Source of the DNA: Anthonomus grandis grandis
Taxonomy: Eukaryota > Arthropoda > Insecta > Coleoptera > Curculionidae
Direction of reading: 5' to 3'
Assembly: GCF_022605725.1 (NCBI RefSeq)
Contig: NC_065546.1
Location: 45,938,227 to 46,002,226, forward strand
DNA length: 64,000 bases
Shown here: positions 43,461-55,439 of the stretch, in pieces
Position numbering within the stretch: position 1 is the stretch's first letter
How the letters are laid out: each line of letters begins with the position of its first letter
Made by a program: the position numbers and the translations under genes
The notes under the pieces: generated by a model
Database searches by the model: none
Seen by the model: only the letters and a program-made list of their open reading frames with translations
What the model was told of the DNA's origin: nothing

Positions 43461-44371
43461 AAAATTAAAGAACTGTGCCGGAGATATGCGTGATTTTCCA
43501 TGGACATTAATTTTTCAAGAGGGATGTGGTGGGTGCTCTAGGTTGAAAGACGTACTTGTAGCTAGGTTTATTTGGTATAGTTTAAAATTTACTCGCGTAA
43601 ATGCTTTATGTTGTTTACATATTACAGTGCTTTTTTATAGCAAGGAATCGATCTTGGGGAAAAAAATACCCTACTAAGTTAAGTTTTTTTCAGTTCAATA
43701 CATTATTAATAATTAATATATTTTGAGTAAAAAGATCGCAGTAGGTACATAATATTAAATAAATAAAAAATAGCATATCATACTCAATTAGATTATGCAT
43801 ACAAATTTATATATATTTAGAGTTCTCCATGCACGAGAGAATAATTAAATAAATCAAACTGATAACATACATTAAAATTTAAATATCGAAAATGTAAAAG
43901 GTTGATATGCTAAACGTGGTCTACATTTAAAATTCCATCGCAATTTTTGATAATTTGCTGCAGAGCATTAATTTGCAATTAGACACTTTTTGGCCCTCAA
44001 GGCACTTTAGCAAAGTGAGTACCTGCCATTATGATTACACAAAAAATTACACAGGATATTTTGTGATAATTAATTAATTTAGATTAATGGACAGATTTTT
44101 TCCATGTCTATTTAGCCGTGGAAAAAATCTGTCAAAATATAGTATCGACTAAAATAATAACAATCACATATAAGGTGTCAGTTTAAAAACTTTCAATGCA
44201 CATATCTCTGAAACTAGAAAAGCGCAATTTGGTACAAATTTTATGAGCCACCCCTTGGCCTCGATGCATCCAATCTCAAAATTTTAAATGACACCACTGC
44301 ATTTGCTTAAATTAAAGGTCTTTTAAAGTAAAATTTATCTGCATAAGAATTTTTCCTAAATTTTATACAGG
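43461..44371. other. Interval with no recognised gene
   Basis: AT-rich. A small inverted repeat occurs near 44085-44130 (ACAGATTTTTTCCATG with its complement CATGG/GGAAAAAATCTGT shortly after). The last 200 bp may belong to the flank of the mariner-type relic. Confidence 0.45.
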
Positions 44372-44880
44372 GTCAAAGACAGGTATAAGTTTAATGAAAT
44401 ACACTCTGTTTTATAAAGTGCTGTTTTATTTAATTAGATTCTCAAAATGCTTTCCATTTTGGACTAAACAAAAATAATAATATTTTTTAACTCATTTTTA
44501 ATATTCTAAAAGCCTTTCTTTGGAATCGCTGCACACTTTGTAATAAATCCGTTGCCAAAAATAATCACGTACTCTACGCTGAGCTATTTTTTCTTGTTTA
44601 CTACTGATCAATATCCAATTTAAGTCAACTGTTTCAGCTTGTACTTCACTGTCAAAAAAGTCAAACCTAACAATATTTTTTTTTTAATCTGATAAAAAAG
44701 TTTGTTTACGAAGTTCGAATGCAGGTTTTAGGTCGTATCGGACAGTAGATGTCTTAAAAAATATTTTATATTGTAAATCGTCTTGTGACTTTTCACTGAC
44801 TCACCCAAATACTTCACACAATGGTTTACTGGCGGAATGAGTTGAAATAATTTATATTTATGGTGCTTTGAGGACTGTTG
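44372..44880 (-). mobile_element. Mariner-type relic, 3' end
   Basis: The left edge at 44372 reads TACAGGGTCAAAGACAGG, a TA plus CAGGG-type mariner terminus. Reading the minus strand towards it, the C-terminal transposase region is visible: DYFWQRIYYKVCSDSKERLL near 44550, then QNGKHFENLIK near 44450, the 'NG.HFE.L' ending typical of the arthropod mariner-type family. The 3' untranslated part (44397-44436) is similar, inverted, to 45651-45687 of the next relic. Upstream coding is too decayed to read. Confidence 0.55.
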
Positions 44881-44899
44881 CATTATTTAGTGAAAGAAA

Positions 44900-45690
44900 T
44901 CCTGTAAAAAACTGCAAGTCATACTTACATGGAGCAACTAGTTCTCAAATTTGAAGGAACAGGATTAGTGGAAAATAAAAAAAAGTTTAGCGTAGAGCAG
45001 ACGAAGTTGACAGTTGACGAAGCAGTACAAGTAGAAGTATTAGGACATTTTGCTTTCCTACATTGTCTCTACGAGAAATTTTAGCGATAACAGGAATTTG
45101 AGATCAATCTATACTATTCAGGTACTTAAATTAAGTCAATTCCATCCATACAAAATGCAAATTCTTCAGGAATTGCGTGAAAACGACCATAACTGAAAAA
45201 TAGAATTTTGCGAGGGAATGACAGAAAAATTAGGTCTTACTCCTCATTTACTACAAAATATTTATTTTAGTGACGAATGCACGTTTTTTTTATTAGTTCT
45301 GTTAATAAACACAACTGTATTCAATTACCATTCAACCTAACATGGTTGAAGAAATAGAAAATCAGTTGGATATTCATGAAGGTAGGAACATAAACAAAGA
45401 TTGATTGCATTTTCAACAAGATGGAATGTCGCCCCACTATGTTCTTCCTGTGAGGCAATTTTTACATGGCGCGTTTCCAGATTAGTGAATTGGCAGAAGA
45501 ATGCGAATGAAACAGCCAGCGAGATCACCAGATCTAACACCCCTCGACTTTTTTTACTTAAAAACTGTTGTGTTTAAAACGCCAGCTTCACTCGATGATC
45601 TTCGGCAACAGATTGTGCATCTATTCCAAGAGAAGTGCATTTTGAGCATCTATTAAATAAAACAATAATTCATAAAAACAGAGTATCTAA
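44900..45690 (+). pseudogene. Mariner-type transposase relic
   Basis: The plus strand reads MEQLVLKFEGTGLVENKKKF near 44935, then TVDEAVQVEVLGHFAF, the usual HTH-side text. After frame changes it reads SQFHPYKMQILQELREDDHN near 45136, IEFCEGMTEKLGLTPHLLQN near 45200 and IYFSDECTFFL near 45268, the first catalytic aspartate box. SVNKHNCIQ follows near 45300. FQQDGMSPHYVLPVRQFLHG near 45415 has the second aspartate. QPARSPDLTPLDFFYLKTVV near 45515 contains the third acidic position of this family. FEHLLNK near 45648 ends it. At least four frameshifts or stops are present. It lies back to back with the minus-strand relic at 44372-44880; the two share homologous 3' ends and point in opposite directions. 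Confidence 0.8.
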
Positions 45691-45939
45691 TAATAACATA
45701 TATAACATTAACCTAAGGCATCAATAGATCCACGAATATAACTGGAAAGGCAAGACAAATTAGTAAAGCAAAATCGGCGAATGAACAAACCATGCTGATT
45801 AACGGAAATAAGACCTTTAACATGGTTAAACAAAAACACATACTATATAATTTCAATTATTTTCCAAAATAACAAAGGAACAAAGGATTGGGATTAAGTT
45901 CCTGTGAGATTATAATTGATGAAAGAGGCAGTTTTTTTT

Positions 45940-46542
45940 AATTTAATTAAGTCCGTCAAATATCGATTTTTCAAAACAGATATTAGCCCGACATGTTTCT
46001 GGGACTATTTTCGATAGCGCTTGTGAAGATATTATAACGGAAAATTTTTAATTTTCGGAACTTCCTCCTGTTGCTAAGAAGCAAAGAGTAGAGCCGTTCA
46101 TGTCGCCATATTTCATCAGAGTATCTTCTTTTTTAATAATTGGTCTGACATAATTTAGTAATTCCTCATAGATGATGGCCTCCATTCGAAGATAATTCAC
46201 CCAGTCAAGGGGTTCGAACCGTAATTCTTCTAAAAGGTTTATGTGCGAATACATTTCGCGTTTTTTAACCACTCTTTTGTCCAACGAGATTATTTTTTTG
46301 TTTTTGTGTTGAAATATAGTGCAACGGCAGCAGAAACAAAAATATCTGTAGATGCCATGGAATTACGACTGATGCTTATCAGCACAATTTTAAATAAAAA
46401 CTTTATTAATGTACCTATACATATACACTATTTCAACGATACATCAAAACTAAACCAAGTTGACAAATAAGTTTGCCGTTTTTATTTGCAACTTGGTTTA
46501 TCAAGCCAAGTTGGCCAACTTGCATGTGCGTGTGGAGCAGCC
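45940..46542 (-). mobile_element. Harbinger-type element, 5' terminal part
   Basis: The right edge at 46542 reads, on the minus strand, GGCTGCTCCACACGCACATG, directly flanked by TTA at 46543-46545 on the plus strand, as expected of a Harbinger end with a TTA/TAA target. Subterminal copies of CAAGTTG/CAACTTG follow. Then comes transposase N-terminal coding on the minus strand: ASTDIFVSAAAVALYF near 46365, SRWTKEWLK near 46270, KREMYSHINLLEELRFEPLD near 46255, then WVNYLRMEAIIYEELLNYVR near 46195, and after a frame change a TLCFLATGGSSEN segment near 46075 with LSKIVPETCRAN near 45985. The nuclease part is missing. Confidence 0.75.
46449..46542. promoter_or_regulatory. Subterminal repeats of the Harbinger end
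   Basis: Within 94 bp there are six CAAGTTG or CAACTTG heptamers (46454, 46488, 46505 region and on). They form a hairpin (AAACCAAGTTG...CAACTTGGTTT, 46452-46499) and a perfect 16-bp palindrome, CAAGTTGGCCAACTTG, at 46506-46521. Clustered inverted heptamers next to a terminus suggest binding sites for the element's own proteins. Confidence 0.5.
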
Positions 46543-46545
46543 TTA

Positions 46546-47957
46546 AGACTACTAAAAACCGGCGCAAATTTAATATGCGGTGATAAAAAATTCTTAGCAT
46601 TAAAATGTTTACATATTTTTCTGAGGATACCAATAAAAAAAAGTCTATACATTGTGAATGTAAAATAATGTTTTCATTTAATTACAAGATACGTGAAGTA
46701 TGGAATATAAGCTTATGGAGTAGTGGCATTTTTATTGTTCTGAGTAGTTTACTTAGCACAAGTTAATGAAACAAACTGGAAAACCTTAAGAAAACATCCT
46801 TCTTATAACTTCTAAGACATTTTTCTTAGTAATCAATTTTTAGTAAAAATTAATACCACACGCATGTGTCATTGTCACGACTTTAAAGTAAAATAAAACA
46901 AGTTCTCCCATAAAATTTCACCGCGTTTGACTTGCTATATTTATAGGCTCAATAAAAGTAAGCCACAAGAGAACATTTCAGAGGTAACAACGTTTGAAAA
47001 GGGGACTCTATTTCAAGCTTAGTTGCGCCCGTTTATTCCGTTTAATCCAGTTCTGTGTTTTGTGGCAATTTATGAAGTTTTATGATTTCAACTGGGGAAC
47101 AGTTCAAATTGTAGGGCAGTTTTTGGTATTTAGTTAGCAGTAATTGCTGTTTATAAGCTTGTTTTATGAAGGGGTCGTTAAACGGCGAATGTTGGTAAGA
47201 TATATTTAAGACATAGAAAAAGAGGCATTATTGCTGTTTTAATAATAAAGTTTCGTGAAAATAGGGAAAGAAAGAAGAAACTAATGGTGTATCCAATTAT
47301 TTTATCCATTTTACTATTTTATTGAATCTATTCAATAAAATGTAAAATACGTTGACGGTAAGTTAATTATTACGGTATCGAACAATAGTCAACAATATGA
47401 ATCGTGCATTTTACTGGGGATCACGAAATATGATAAATGGCGACATTACGTGTTCAACGTTACTCAAAATATATTGGTATTTTTACCAGAGTTACTGTTA
47501 ACATCAAATATTATATTGGTCTGCCAATGCACTATATATTGGATTTTTTTCATATAATTTATTTATAAATTGGGATATTTACTTTATCTTTGAATCGATA
47601 GAAAAAGAGGAATAAATATCAGTACTAGACAAGGAAATGAATTTTTGGATCTGATACCTAGCCTGAACTAGAAGGTATGACCTAAAAAGAACATGAAGAA
47701 GAAGAAGAATACTCACAAGCAAGAAAAGATCATATTTATTAAGTTTTTAAGAAAGCAGAAGAGCTAATATCAAATTATTTTAAAAAATTACTAAGAGGAA
47801 GTTCAAAAATTAGAATAAGAAGAAAATATTTTACTCATTTTAGTACAAATGCCTACTTGAGGTTGTATAATCATAGATTTTTAAAAAAGCAACTTACTTA
47901 CTTAACGTTACCAAACAACACTTAGACATATAAAATTGTTTTTGATTTTTCCATAAT
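46546..47957. other. Interval with no recognised gene
   Basis: The 46860-47160 part is relatively complex and unmatched in the window. The rest is AT-rich. The GAAGAAGAAGAAG run near 47695 is a short simple repeat. Confidence 0.45.
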
Positions 47958-48633
47958 ATTTTCGAAAGCCGGTTCTACGGGAGACGTCCCCCTAAGCGAT
48001 TGGTTGCGAAGTCACTGCCCAGACGTAATCATTGAAGAAAACTATCTTTCTTGACTAGATAATTTTAGAACCAACGACGATAATTTAATAATATATCAGA
48101 GAAGACCTTAATGGATCATACAATTCAGAGAATGATCTAAATTCCGATAACAAAAGCGGCGATGATGATGGACAAGTGAACGAACCAAATCCAAGTTATT
48201 CAAAATCTTTTTGTGCAATTAAAACTGTCATAAATTTTTTACAATTTACCGAATACGATGTGTATCTGACGATACAATTTCACAAGCCTCGTTAAAAGTT
48301 GAGAAAAACATCGAGGAAATAAAATTGTGTAAAAAAAATTAACAATCAAAAATAACAATTAATTTTTTGGAAACATCATAACTACTTGGTGTGTATTTGT
48401 ACACACATAATATATATGTATTAATTAATGTTCTATTTCAATGTTACATGTTATATTATTATTATATCTTTTTTATATTACATACATAGAATGTATTTAA
48501 TGGGTTTACTCCTTTAGTTAAACCAAATAAAAATCTACATATTTGTTTTTATAGATTTCTATTATAACGTACCTTCGGTTATAAAGCAAATATTTTTTCT
48601 CCCTAGAGGGTACGTTATAACCGGAGTTTACTG
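47958..48633 (+). mobile_element. Pogo/Tigger-like element, 3' end
   Basis: The plus strand encodes the C-terminal tail of a pogo/Tigger-type transposase: FSKAGSTGDVPLSDWLRSHC at 47965, then PDVIIEENYLS, then an acidic part (NSENDLNSDNKSGDDDGQVN near 48123), then CAIKTVINFLQFTEY near 48212, and in the next frame VSDDTISQASLKVEKNIEEI near 48260. A stop and a frameshift are present. The right end at 48603-48633 reads, as reverse complement, CAGTAAACTCCGGTTATAAC, then GTACC, a CAG-initial terminus flanked by TA. A partial duplicate of this terminal text (TTATAACGTACCTTCGGTTA) occurs at about 48563. The DDE core and 5' end are missing. Confidence 0.7.
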
Positions 48634-48637
48634 TATA

Positions 48638-50882
48638 CAGGGTGGTCATGAAGTAAGGAATAAATTCAAAATCTCGTAATTTTTTTTTTTAATCGCTCGA
48701 ACCCGTTGATTCTAGTTTTTTTCGGGACATATTTTACAAAAAAAAATTGTACAGTATGTTTCAAAAAAAGCTTTGCTAAAATTTTTTTTTCAAATTGCAA
48801 CCCAATTTTTTAATGAATTTTTGGATTTTTTTTACAATTCTAAATATTTTTCTCATGAAGCATGAACTATCCCAAACTAAGTCCAAGCGTTTTAAAGTTA
48901 TTTTCATTCAATATTTTAAAATTTAATATTTTTGCATAACTCGATAATTGTATGACACAAGAATAATTAATGTCAATAGTTATAATAGCTAACAGTTCTG
49001 TGTGTCTTTTGGTAACGTTTCACTAGTTTTTCAGTTAAATTAAAATTAATAAAATTATGTAGTAAGTTAACAGGTATTATATGTATCCTATATCGTGAAA
49101 TAAATTGAATATTTGAAAAAATTTAGAAAAAAAAAGATTAAAAATTCGTGAAATATCTATAAATAAGGAAAATTACTTGTTGAAAAAGTGTCCTAGCCTG
49201 TCTTAAGAAATTATGAATATATTTTATATTCTACAGTTAAATCGACTCTCTTATATTGTATCTAATTTCTCATTCTACTCATAATTTAGTAATATAATTA
49301 ATATTCTTATTAAATTATACTTATGTTACCTGGAACATACATGTATGATTTATTCAGGCATTGAATCACATTTAAGAAGTTTTTCACCTGAGAAATAAAT
49401 AATAATATATAAAAATAATATTAGTGCATTTAGAACAAAAAAAAACCTTTTTTTAACTATTACCGAATGAAAAATCAATGGAGTATTAAAATACATCTTT
49501 CTTTTGTGCAACGGTAATAAATGGTAGCTAAAATGCCTTATCTTAAATTTGCTTTTTTGTCTAAAAAAACTTTTTATTTAAAGACTTTTGTCGTACATTT
49601 TTTCTTCTGAATAGTATTTGTAATTTTGTGATCTAAGAATTCCTGAAATTTAGCCCTTGAATTTTATCACTATGAGCATAACATTCCTAGTAATTTTTAA
49701 CTAAGTAATTTTTCCTATTAATTTTTAACTAACTTTAGTTTTTTTATTTTCGTCTTTTTAATACTAAATTACATTACAGCTTACTGAGACACGGCGCATA
49801 GAGACTGGCTACGGCACTTGTTGATGATTAGCTACGGCAATCGAGTTATAACGCATCAAGCAAAAGTTTAGTCAATTCGGTCATGTAAGAGATGTTCCTA
49901 GATCTGGTCGTACCCAAGTTGATAAAAATATGCAGTTAGAAGCTGTATTGTCGGTTCAGAATAATCAGCATGTAGCATCTAGGCAGGTAGCAAGGAACAT
50001 GGATATAGGAAAAACAACTGTTCTTAAAATACAACATACGAATAAATACCACCCTTATAAGATACAAGTTAAGCAAGAACTTTTGGAAGGAGACTTTGAA
50101 AAGCGTCTTGAAATATGTGTTTGGAGAATCCAAATTTAGTGAAAAATATACCTTTTTCCGATGAAGCCACTTTGTGCTTGAATAGTGGCATAAATACCCA
50201 GAACTATCAATACTGATCCGATGTAAATGCACACTGAATGAGGGATGGACATACACATTTCAATTATACACCTTTCTACTTTGAAGAAAATTTAGCACGT
50301 CAGAGATGCTTGAGTTTTCTAGAAGAGGCACTTGTTCCAGCTTTGGCTACCCTTTCTCTCGAGATAAAACATCCAAATTTTCTACACCACAACATCTTGC
50401 CACCCATCCCCTTCTTGCTGTGGAACTTATTAGCAGAACACTTTCCCAAACAGGTGGATTGGAAGGAGCTTTGTTATTGAGTGGCCACCAAGATCGCCCG
50501 ATCCAACATCACTAGACTTCTTTTAAGGGGATATTTTAAAGAAGATGTATTTAAAAACCAACGGATAAAACTAGTTGATTTACAACACCCCATCCGTCAA
50601 GAAATACGTCAAATAATGCCCGAAACGGTTCGAAATGTGCAGTAGGAATTTAGGTATAGCACATGCTACATATTCAAAATTGTAGAAGCATTCCAAAAAT
50701 GCAATAAAAAAATTGGGTTACATTTTAAAAAAAAATTTAGCACAGCTTTTATGAAATATATTAACTGTATACAATTTTGTTCTTGTTAAATAGACCTCGA
50801 AAAAAAAATAAGATCAATGGATCGGAGCGACTTTAAAAAATTTACGAGGTATTATTTTTTTCCTTACTTCACGACCAACCTG
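48638..50882 (+). mobile_element. Mariner-type element with long terminal inverted repeats
   Basis: The left end at 48638 starts CAGGGTGGTCATGAAGTAAG. The reverse complement of the right end (ending 50882) starts CAGGTTGGTCGTGAAGTAAG. Similarity continues inward for about 190 bp on each side (for example AAATTGGGTT/AACCCAATTT words). TA flanks lie at 48636-48637 and 50883-50884. At 2245 bp it is longer than a usual 1.3-kb mariner; the extra length is noncoding sequence at 48830-49780. The left TA directly abuts the TA of the pogo-like end. Confidence 0.85.
49860..50645 (+). pseudogene. Mariner-type transposase of the long-TIR element
   Basis: In order: FGHVRDVPRSGRTQVDKNMQ at 49880, then LEAVLSVQNNQHVASRQVAR and NMDIGKTTVLKI, the HTH region. 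HPYKIQVKQELLEGDFEKRL follows at 50048. After a frame change IPFSDEATLCLNSGINTQNY at 50150 holds the first catalytic aspartate. MRDGHTHFNYTPFYFEENLA lies at 50238, then a decayed central part. IEWPPRSPDPTSLDFF at 50477 is the C-terminal acidic motif, followed by GDILKKMYLK. The QQDGAP-like second aspartate box is not cleanly readable. Stops and frameshifts make it inactive. Confidence 0.8.
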
Positions 50883-50889
50883 TATATAG

Positions 50890-51480
50890 TAAGTGAAGGT
50901 CTTTGACTATAAAGTAATTTTATGTTTATAAATGCCTTTTTAATACAATTATCAATATATTCACGAAATCTTCATTTAACAACGAATAGTACACCAAGAT
51001 TTTTAGCTACAGTAGTAGTACATTTTATCGTTTCACCATCTATCATCAATTTTTACAAAATTTTCATACTTGTTTCTACACTGATTCCTACCAAAGAGAA
51101 GAACCTGACATTTATTTTGATTTCAGTTAAACAGTGGTCTTTGGAGGCTCTAGCAAGCAGAGCAACATCTGGAGAAATATGTTCGTTAGCTTTTTCAATT
51201 TTATCAGGTAAAAACTACAAGTAAATTTGTATGTCGTCAGCATGTATAACGAATATTTGAAATAAGAAGATAATTGCGAAGTATATAAAGTGACGAATAA
51301 CGGTCCAAGAACTAAGAAAAGCAAATTTTGAACTTCTGAACACTGATCCTGTACTAAATTATATACATCAATGGCTCGTCGTAATGAAAAGAATTTAAGT
51401 TCCTAAAAATATTTGAAATAAGGATTTTCGGAAAGTCGGAACTCTTTACTTAAAAAAAGCTTTTGATTTCTACACCCTAT
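50890..51480 (-). pseudogene. Jockey-like reverse transcriptase relic
   Basis: The minus strand carries the second half of a reverse transcriptase. Near 51330-51260 it reads VLGPLFVTLYTSQLSSYFKY. At about 51240-51215 an HADDIQIYL-type catalytic box is present, though in a different frame from the preceding part. Then come LASRASKDHC-type text near 51155, GRNQC near 51090, KLMIDGETIKCTTTVAKNLG near 51040-50985 (the 'VKNLGV' motif) and YIDNCIKKAFINIK near 50955. Frameshifts separate these blocks. Its left edge is only a few bases from the mariner-type element end at 50882. Confidence 0.7.
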
Positions 51481-54400
51481 TGACAAAGGAAGTTTCCATG
51501 GCAAAAAATATAGACAAATAAGATTAGTCATAAAGCAATTAAAATTAAAAAAAGACTCACTTAAGATTCAAAAAAACTAAATAACTTCGCTCGTACCTAG
51601 AAATAAATGGATTAAGGCCTGCATGTAATTATTACTTAAAATTAATAAACTAAATAATCCTTTCTTTAAACTAAATTATAATTTTCCTTTAACTTTAGTC
51701 ACTATACCCATGTAATACGTTAGAAATCAAAGACCCGCAATAATTCCCAAATTAATCGCAAATCTTCTCATCCATATCTAAAACAATCCTCTTGCATGTT
51801 CAATTAAACAACGTTTGATGTGCAGGAGCGTTTATCTGGTTAGATCTGTTATCAGTGTCATCTAATTACGTACTAACGTTACAGCGTTACGAATTAATAG
51901 GAAGGAGTGCAATATTGATTTCATCGGTAAGATTTTTTTATTGTTTAAATAGATATCTTTAATAATTGCATTGAAATATTATATAGAGTTACTGTTATTT
52001 AGTGATTTTTAAAAAATTATTTGTTAAATTTTCTTTAAAGACATTTACCCCATTAATTCGTAACTTATCTAATTCAAGCGTCTTATTTAAAACATAGATA
52101 AGCTAATCCCTACGGATAATATTCAAGTCGGTATCTTTAATCTTAAATTAGTTTCCAGCGCAAATTGGTATCGATAAATAATATCTCATTTAAACTTATT
52201 TCACCCCTTTTTATTGGGACCTGGATAAGTGTATTAAGAATTTGATAAAGTAACTAATATTTTGGAATGAAATTATATTTTTTTGAAAGTGCTGATGGGT
52301 ACACCTCATAAAATCTAAATTCTATGTGGCTACTGTGGTTTCAAAAACTCACAAAGCAGTGCATTGAAGGAAAGAAAGAGTTTTCAAGTTTTTCACAAAG
52401 ATATTAGATTAACATTTTAAAGATGTTAGGTAAAATATTGAAACATATTTTCCGAAAGTGGATGTTTTCAAGTTTAAGCAAATAAAAAAGGCGGGGTCGA
52501 ACAATAGATAAATATATGCATTTGCAATAAGTAGTACGGTATTTTTTGGCTTCAACTAAATTAAAATATCTCCGGCTATAGTGCAAGTAGTTCTTCATTT
52601 TGCACAAGTAGTCTAGAACACAATAGGCATTCTAGCTGCGTATCAAAGAGGTTATAAAATAATTGCTTAAAAAACTGGTAAATCAATGTATATGAGCAAT
52701 CAGTTTATTGGCATATTAAGTGCAATGGTGTTTACCGAACATTAAAAAAATCCTTAAGGGAACTAGACTAGTCATTGTTGATGAACTAAGTCTGCCTACC
52801 TAGATAACTAAGAAAAACACAATTGGAATAAGGTGGGAAAATATTTGCAAACACGAATAGTAAATGGGTCATACTAGAGACGGACGAGGATATTTTGAAA
52901 AAAGAGAAGGAACGTATAACCGTATGCCATATTTGACAATATTATTTGGTATCTGGCCTTCATATTATTTATTTTTTCTAATATTAATATAAATATATAT
53001 TATAGATAATTTTTTGCTTGCATTTATATATTTTCTTTTATTAATTATTATATTAGCATGGAAATGTCACTTTTTTTAAATTAAATCAGTGAATATAGCT
53101 TTTTCAAATGTGCTTTATTTAATTACCTCATTTTGCGGATGTAACATCATTATTGAAGGAAAATTATGATATTCTGGAAATACAAAACACGGTTGCCTTC
53201 TGATATTCTTCAAAGATTTATTTAAGTTTAAAATTATAAGTTTCTTAAAAACAGCATGTGCTGAAGGTAGGAATGAAAATTAAATTTATAAAATATTTCA
53301 CATATTATTGGGTCTACTTATAGGCACCAAAAGACAAGTTTTTATAGTAAGTCACTTTTATAGGTATTTCCGAGCATTGTTGATCGACATTTTAATGGAT
53401 TGCGACAAGGTTATTTTTAGTGGTAATTTTAATTAAAATAAACAATGATAAAATTTTAACCCTTTAAAAAATACAAAAGTACAAAAGATAAAAATCGTCT
53501 ATTATCAAATTATTATCTAAGCAATTATGTAACCAAAGTAATATAGCAGTTTAAAATAAAAAAAGAGATATTTAGAATCTATTTAATAAGAAAGTAATAA
53601 AGTTCTTTTGAAAAAATTAAAAAATTTACATATAATATCCAAAACTAAAAGTACATAGTGTCCTGATAACTTGAATAAACGCATAGATATTATTACAAAG
53701 TTGCCTTACTACGGCCCTGTCTTGGCCGGATTATGCTAAACAATTTCTATGTATTCGTATTTTAATATTTGTACTTAAAGAACATTGTGTTAGAAGAATC
53801 TTATTGGGTGTATATAATAATCTGATTCGATGTTAAGTTTAGTTGGGATTATATTATGCTAAATATTCAATAAGTGCTTAAAAATAGTAAGTGAAGTAAT
53901 GATTAAAATTTAGTGATTAAGTGTAATTATTTATTAAGCCCACGGGAAATCCATAACAATATAAATAAATATTTTTTGTAATTTTCTCAAATTAAAAAAC
54001 AAGCTGATAAATTTTAAAAAATAAACAAGATATTTAATATTATTAGTATAGTTTTATGTTTTATTATATAGGGGTTGAACTTTGAAGAATTTGTATTTGC
54101 TTTCATTTTCTTTTTTGCAATTTATACATTAATTTGCTTGAACTATTGTATTGATTATGTTGCACAAAAAATGGTATAAATATTATTATTATTATTAATA
54201 GACTGATCAGACAAAAGGTAGAGGAACTACATTAAAAACTTGAAAGGTAGTTAAATTAAAAATATACAGTGAAAGCTTCACCCTTAGGAACCCAACAACC
54301 CTTAAGAACCCTTATATTGTTGGTGAAATTTTAACGATAAATATCTGAGAAAATGTCCACGTGATATAAGTTGAGAAATATTATGTTTGTGTTATTTATG

Positions 54401-54599
54401 TTTAACAAAAAGATTCATTGCATGTTAATAATATACAATAATTAACTTAAGGAAAATAACTTTTGAGTAAATATCAATTTCACCATTTTAAAAATGGTTT
54501 TTATTTATTTATGGGAAAACAGTGCATAAAAAACTGAAGAATTTAAATTTGTTCAAAATTAAATAGGGATTTTAAAATGGAGTGGCGTACTATTTTAAT
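51481..54599. other. Long interval with no recognised gene
   Basis: AT-rich sequence without readable motifs on either strand. A short (ATT)n run lies at 54180-54198, of the kind that ends some non-LTR retroelements, but no pol was found upstream of it. The minus frame at 52404-52607 is unsupported. Confidence 0.55.
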
Positions 54600-54800
54600 G
54601 CTGTTTGATAAACTCTTATGGACTATTAATTTTAAAAAAAAATTAATTAATTAGATGCACAAAACATATCTGCAATTTTAAAAAAAATATCTATATATAG
54701 TAAAGTTTTAAAGTTAAAATTTCTTTTTCTTTTTAAGTTTTAATACCGAGACGTTTAGGATATACCTTCATATGAATTTTTTTATAATGAAATGAATATT
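54600..54800 (+). repeat. Small dispersed repeat, member 3
   Basis: The part 54650-54780 contains ACAAAACATATCTGCAATTT, AAAAAATATCTATATATAGT and TTTTAATACCGAGACGTTTA, matching in order the reverse complement of 30285-30400 and the start of member 1. Divergence is strong. Confidence 0.45.
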
Positions 54801-55439
54801 TGTATAGATAATTATTGTACTCGGGTATAAAAAGCGATTTTATTCCTTTTGTCCTGTAAATTGTTACAGCGATAAGTTACACAATTAAGCACCATCTTAT
54901 ATTAATTTTCTCTTCATGAGAAAACACGTTACGAAAATTGGCACTTTTTGGTTAAATAGTTCAATGTTCAATAACACAATACAAAAAATCAGTTTTTAAT
55001 GGTGAAGTTTCACTTTTTAAACTAATATTACCACATACAAAGCATCACAAGAAACTCTATTTGGTAATGTCTATCGAAAGAAAGCGTCCCAAAGCACCAT
55101 AAAACACTAAAATCTATTTAAATTTCATGATCACAAGAATAGCCCTTTACAACAATCTGTAGAAGAAAGAGGCAAATACTACGTATAGTGCCTTTCTTGC
55201 CTGTTGCCTCTGACACGTTTTTCAAGCCTTTGCTGCATTAATGCATCCGTTCCAGTTATCAAAGGTATTAAATTTAATGGTGTCCGGTGCGCCATTGGTC
55301 TCGAACGTCAAAATCGGTAGTGTTTGGCATTCAATATCGATATTATTTGTGGATGTGCATATGTTAAATTTGTTTCTTGTTCTACTGAAATAAGGCGCGC
55401 ATGTGCTATGGGTTAATAAGTAAAAAATGTTGGTTTTGG
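54801..55439. other. Interval with no recognised gene
   Basis: Could contain decayed downstream parts of the minus-strand reverse transcriptase that follows, but no motif is clear. Confidence 0.4.

Noticed and set aside
43321..43677. 118-codon plus-strand open frame over the GC-rich island
   Set aside because: The frame is open partly because GC-rich DNA has few stops. It continues into AT-rich sequence with no family motif, and its start is not an ATG with good context.
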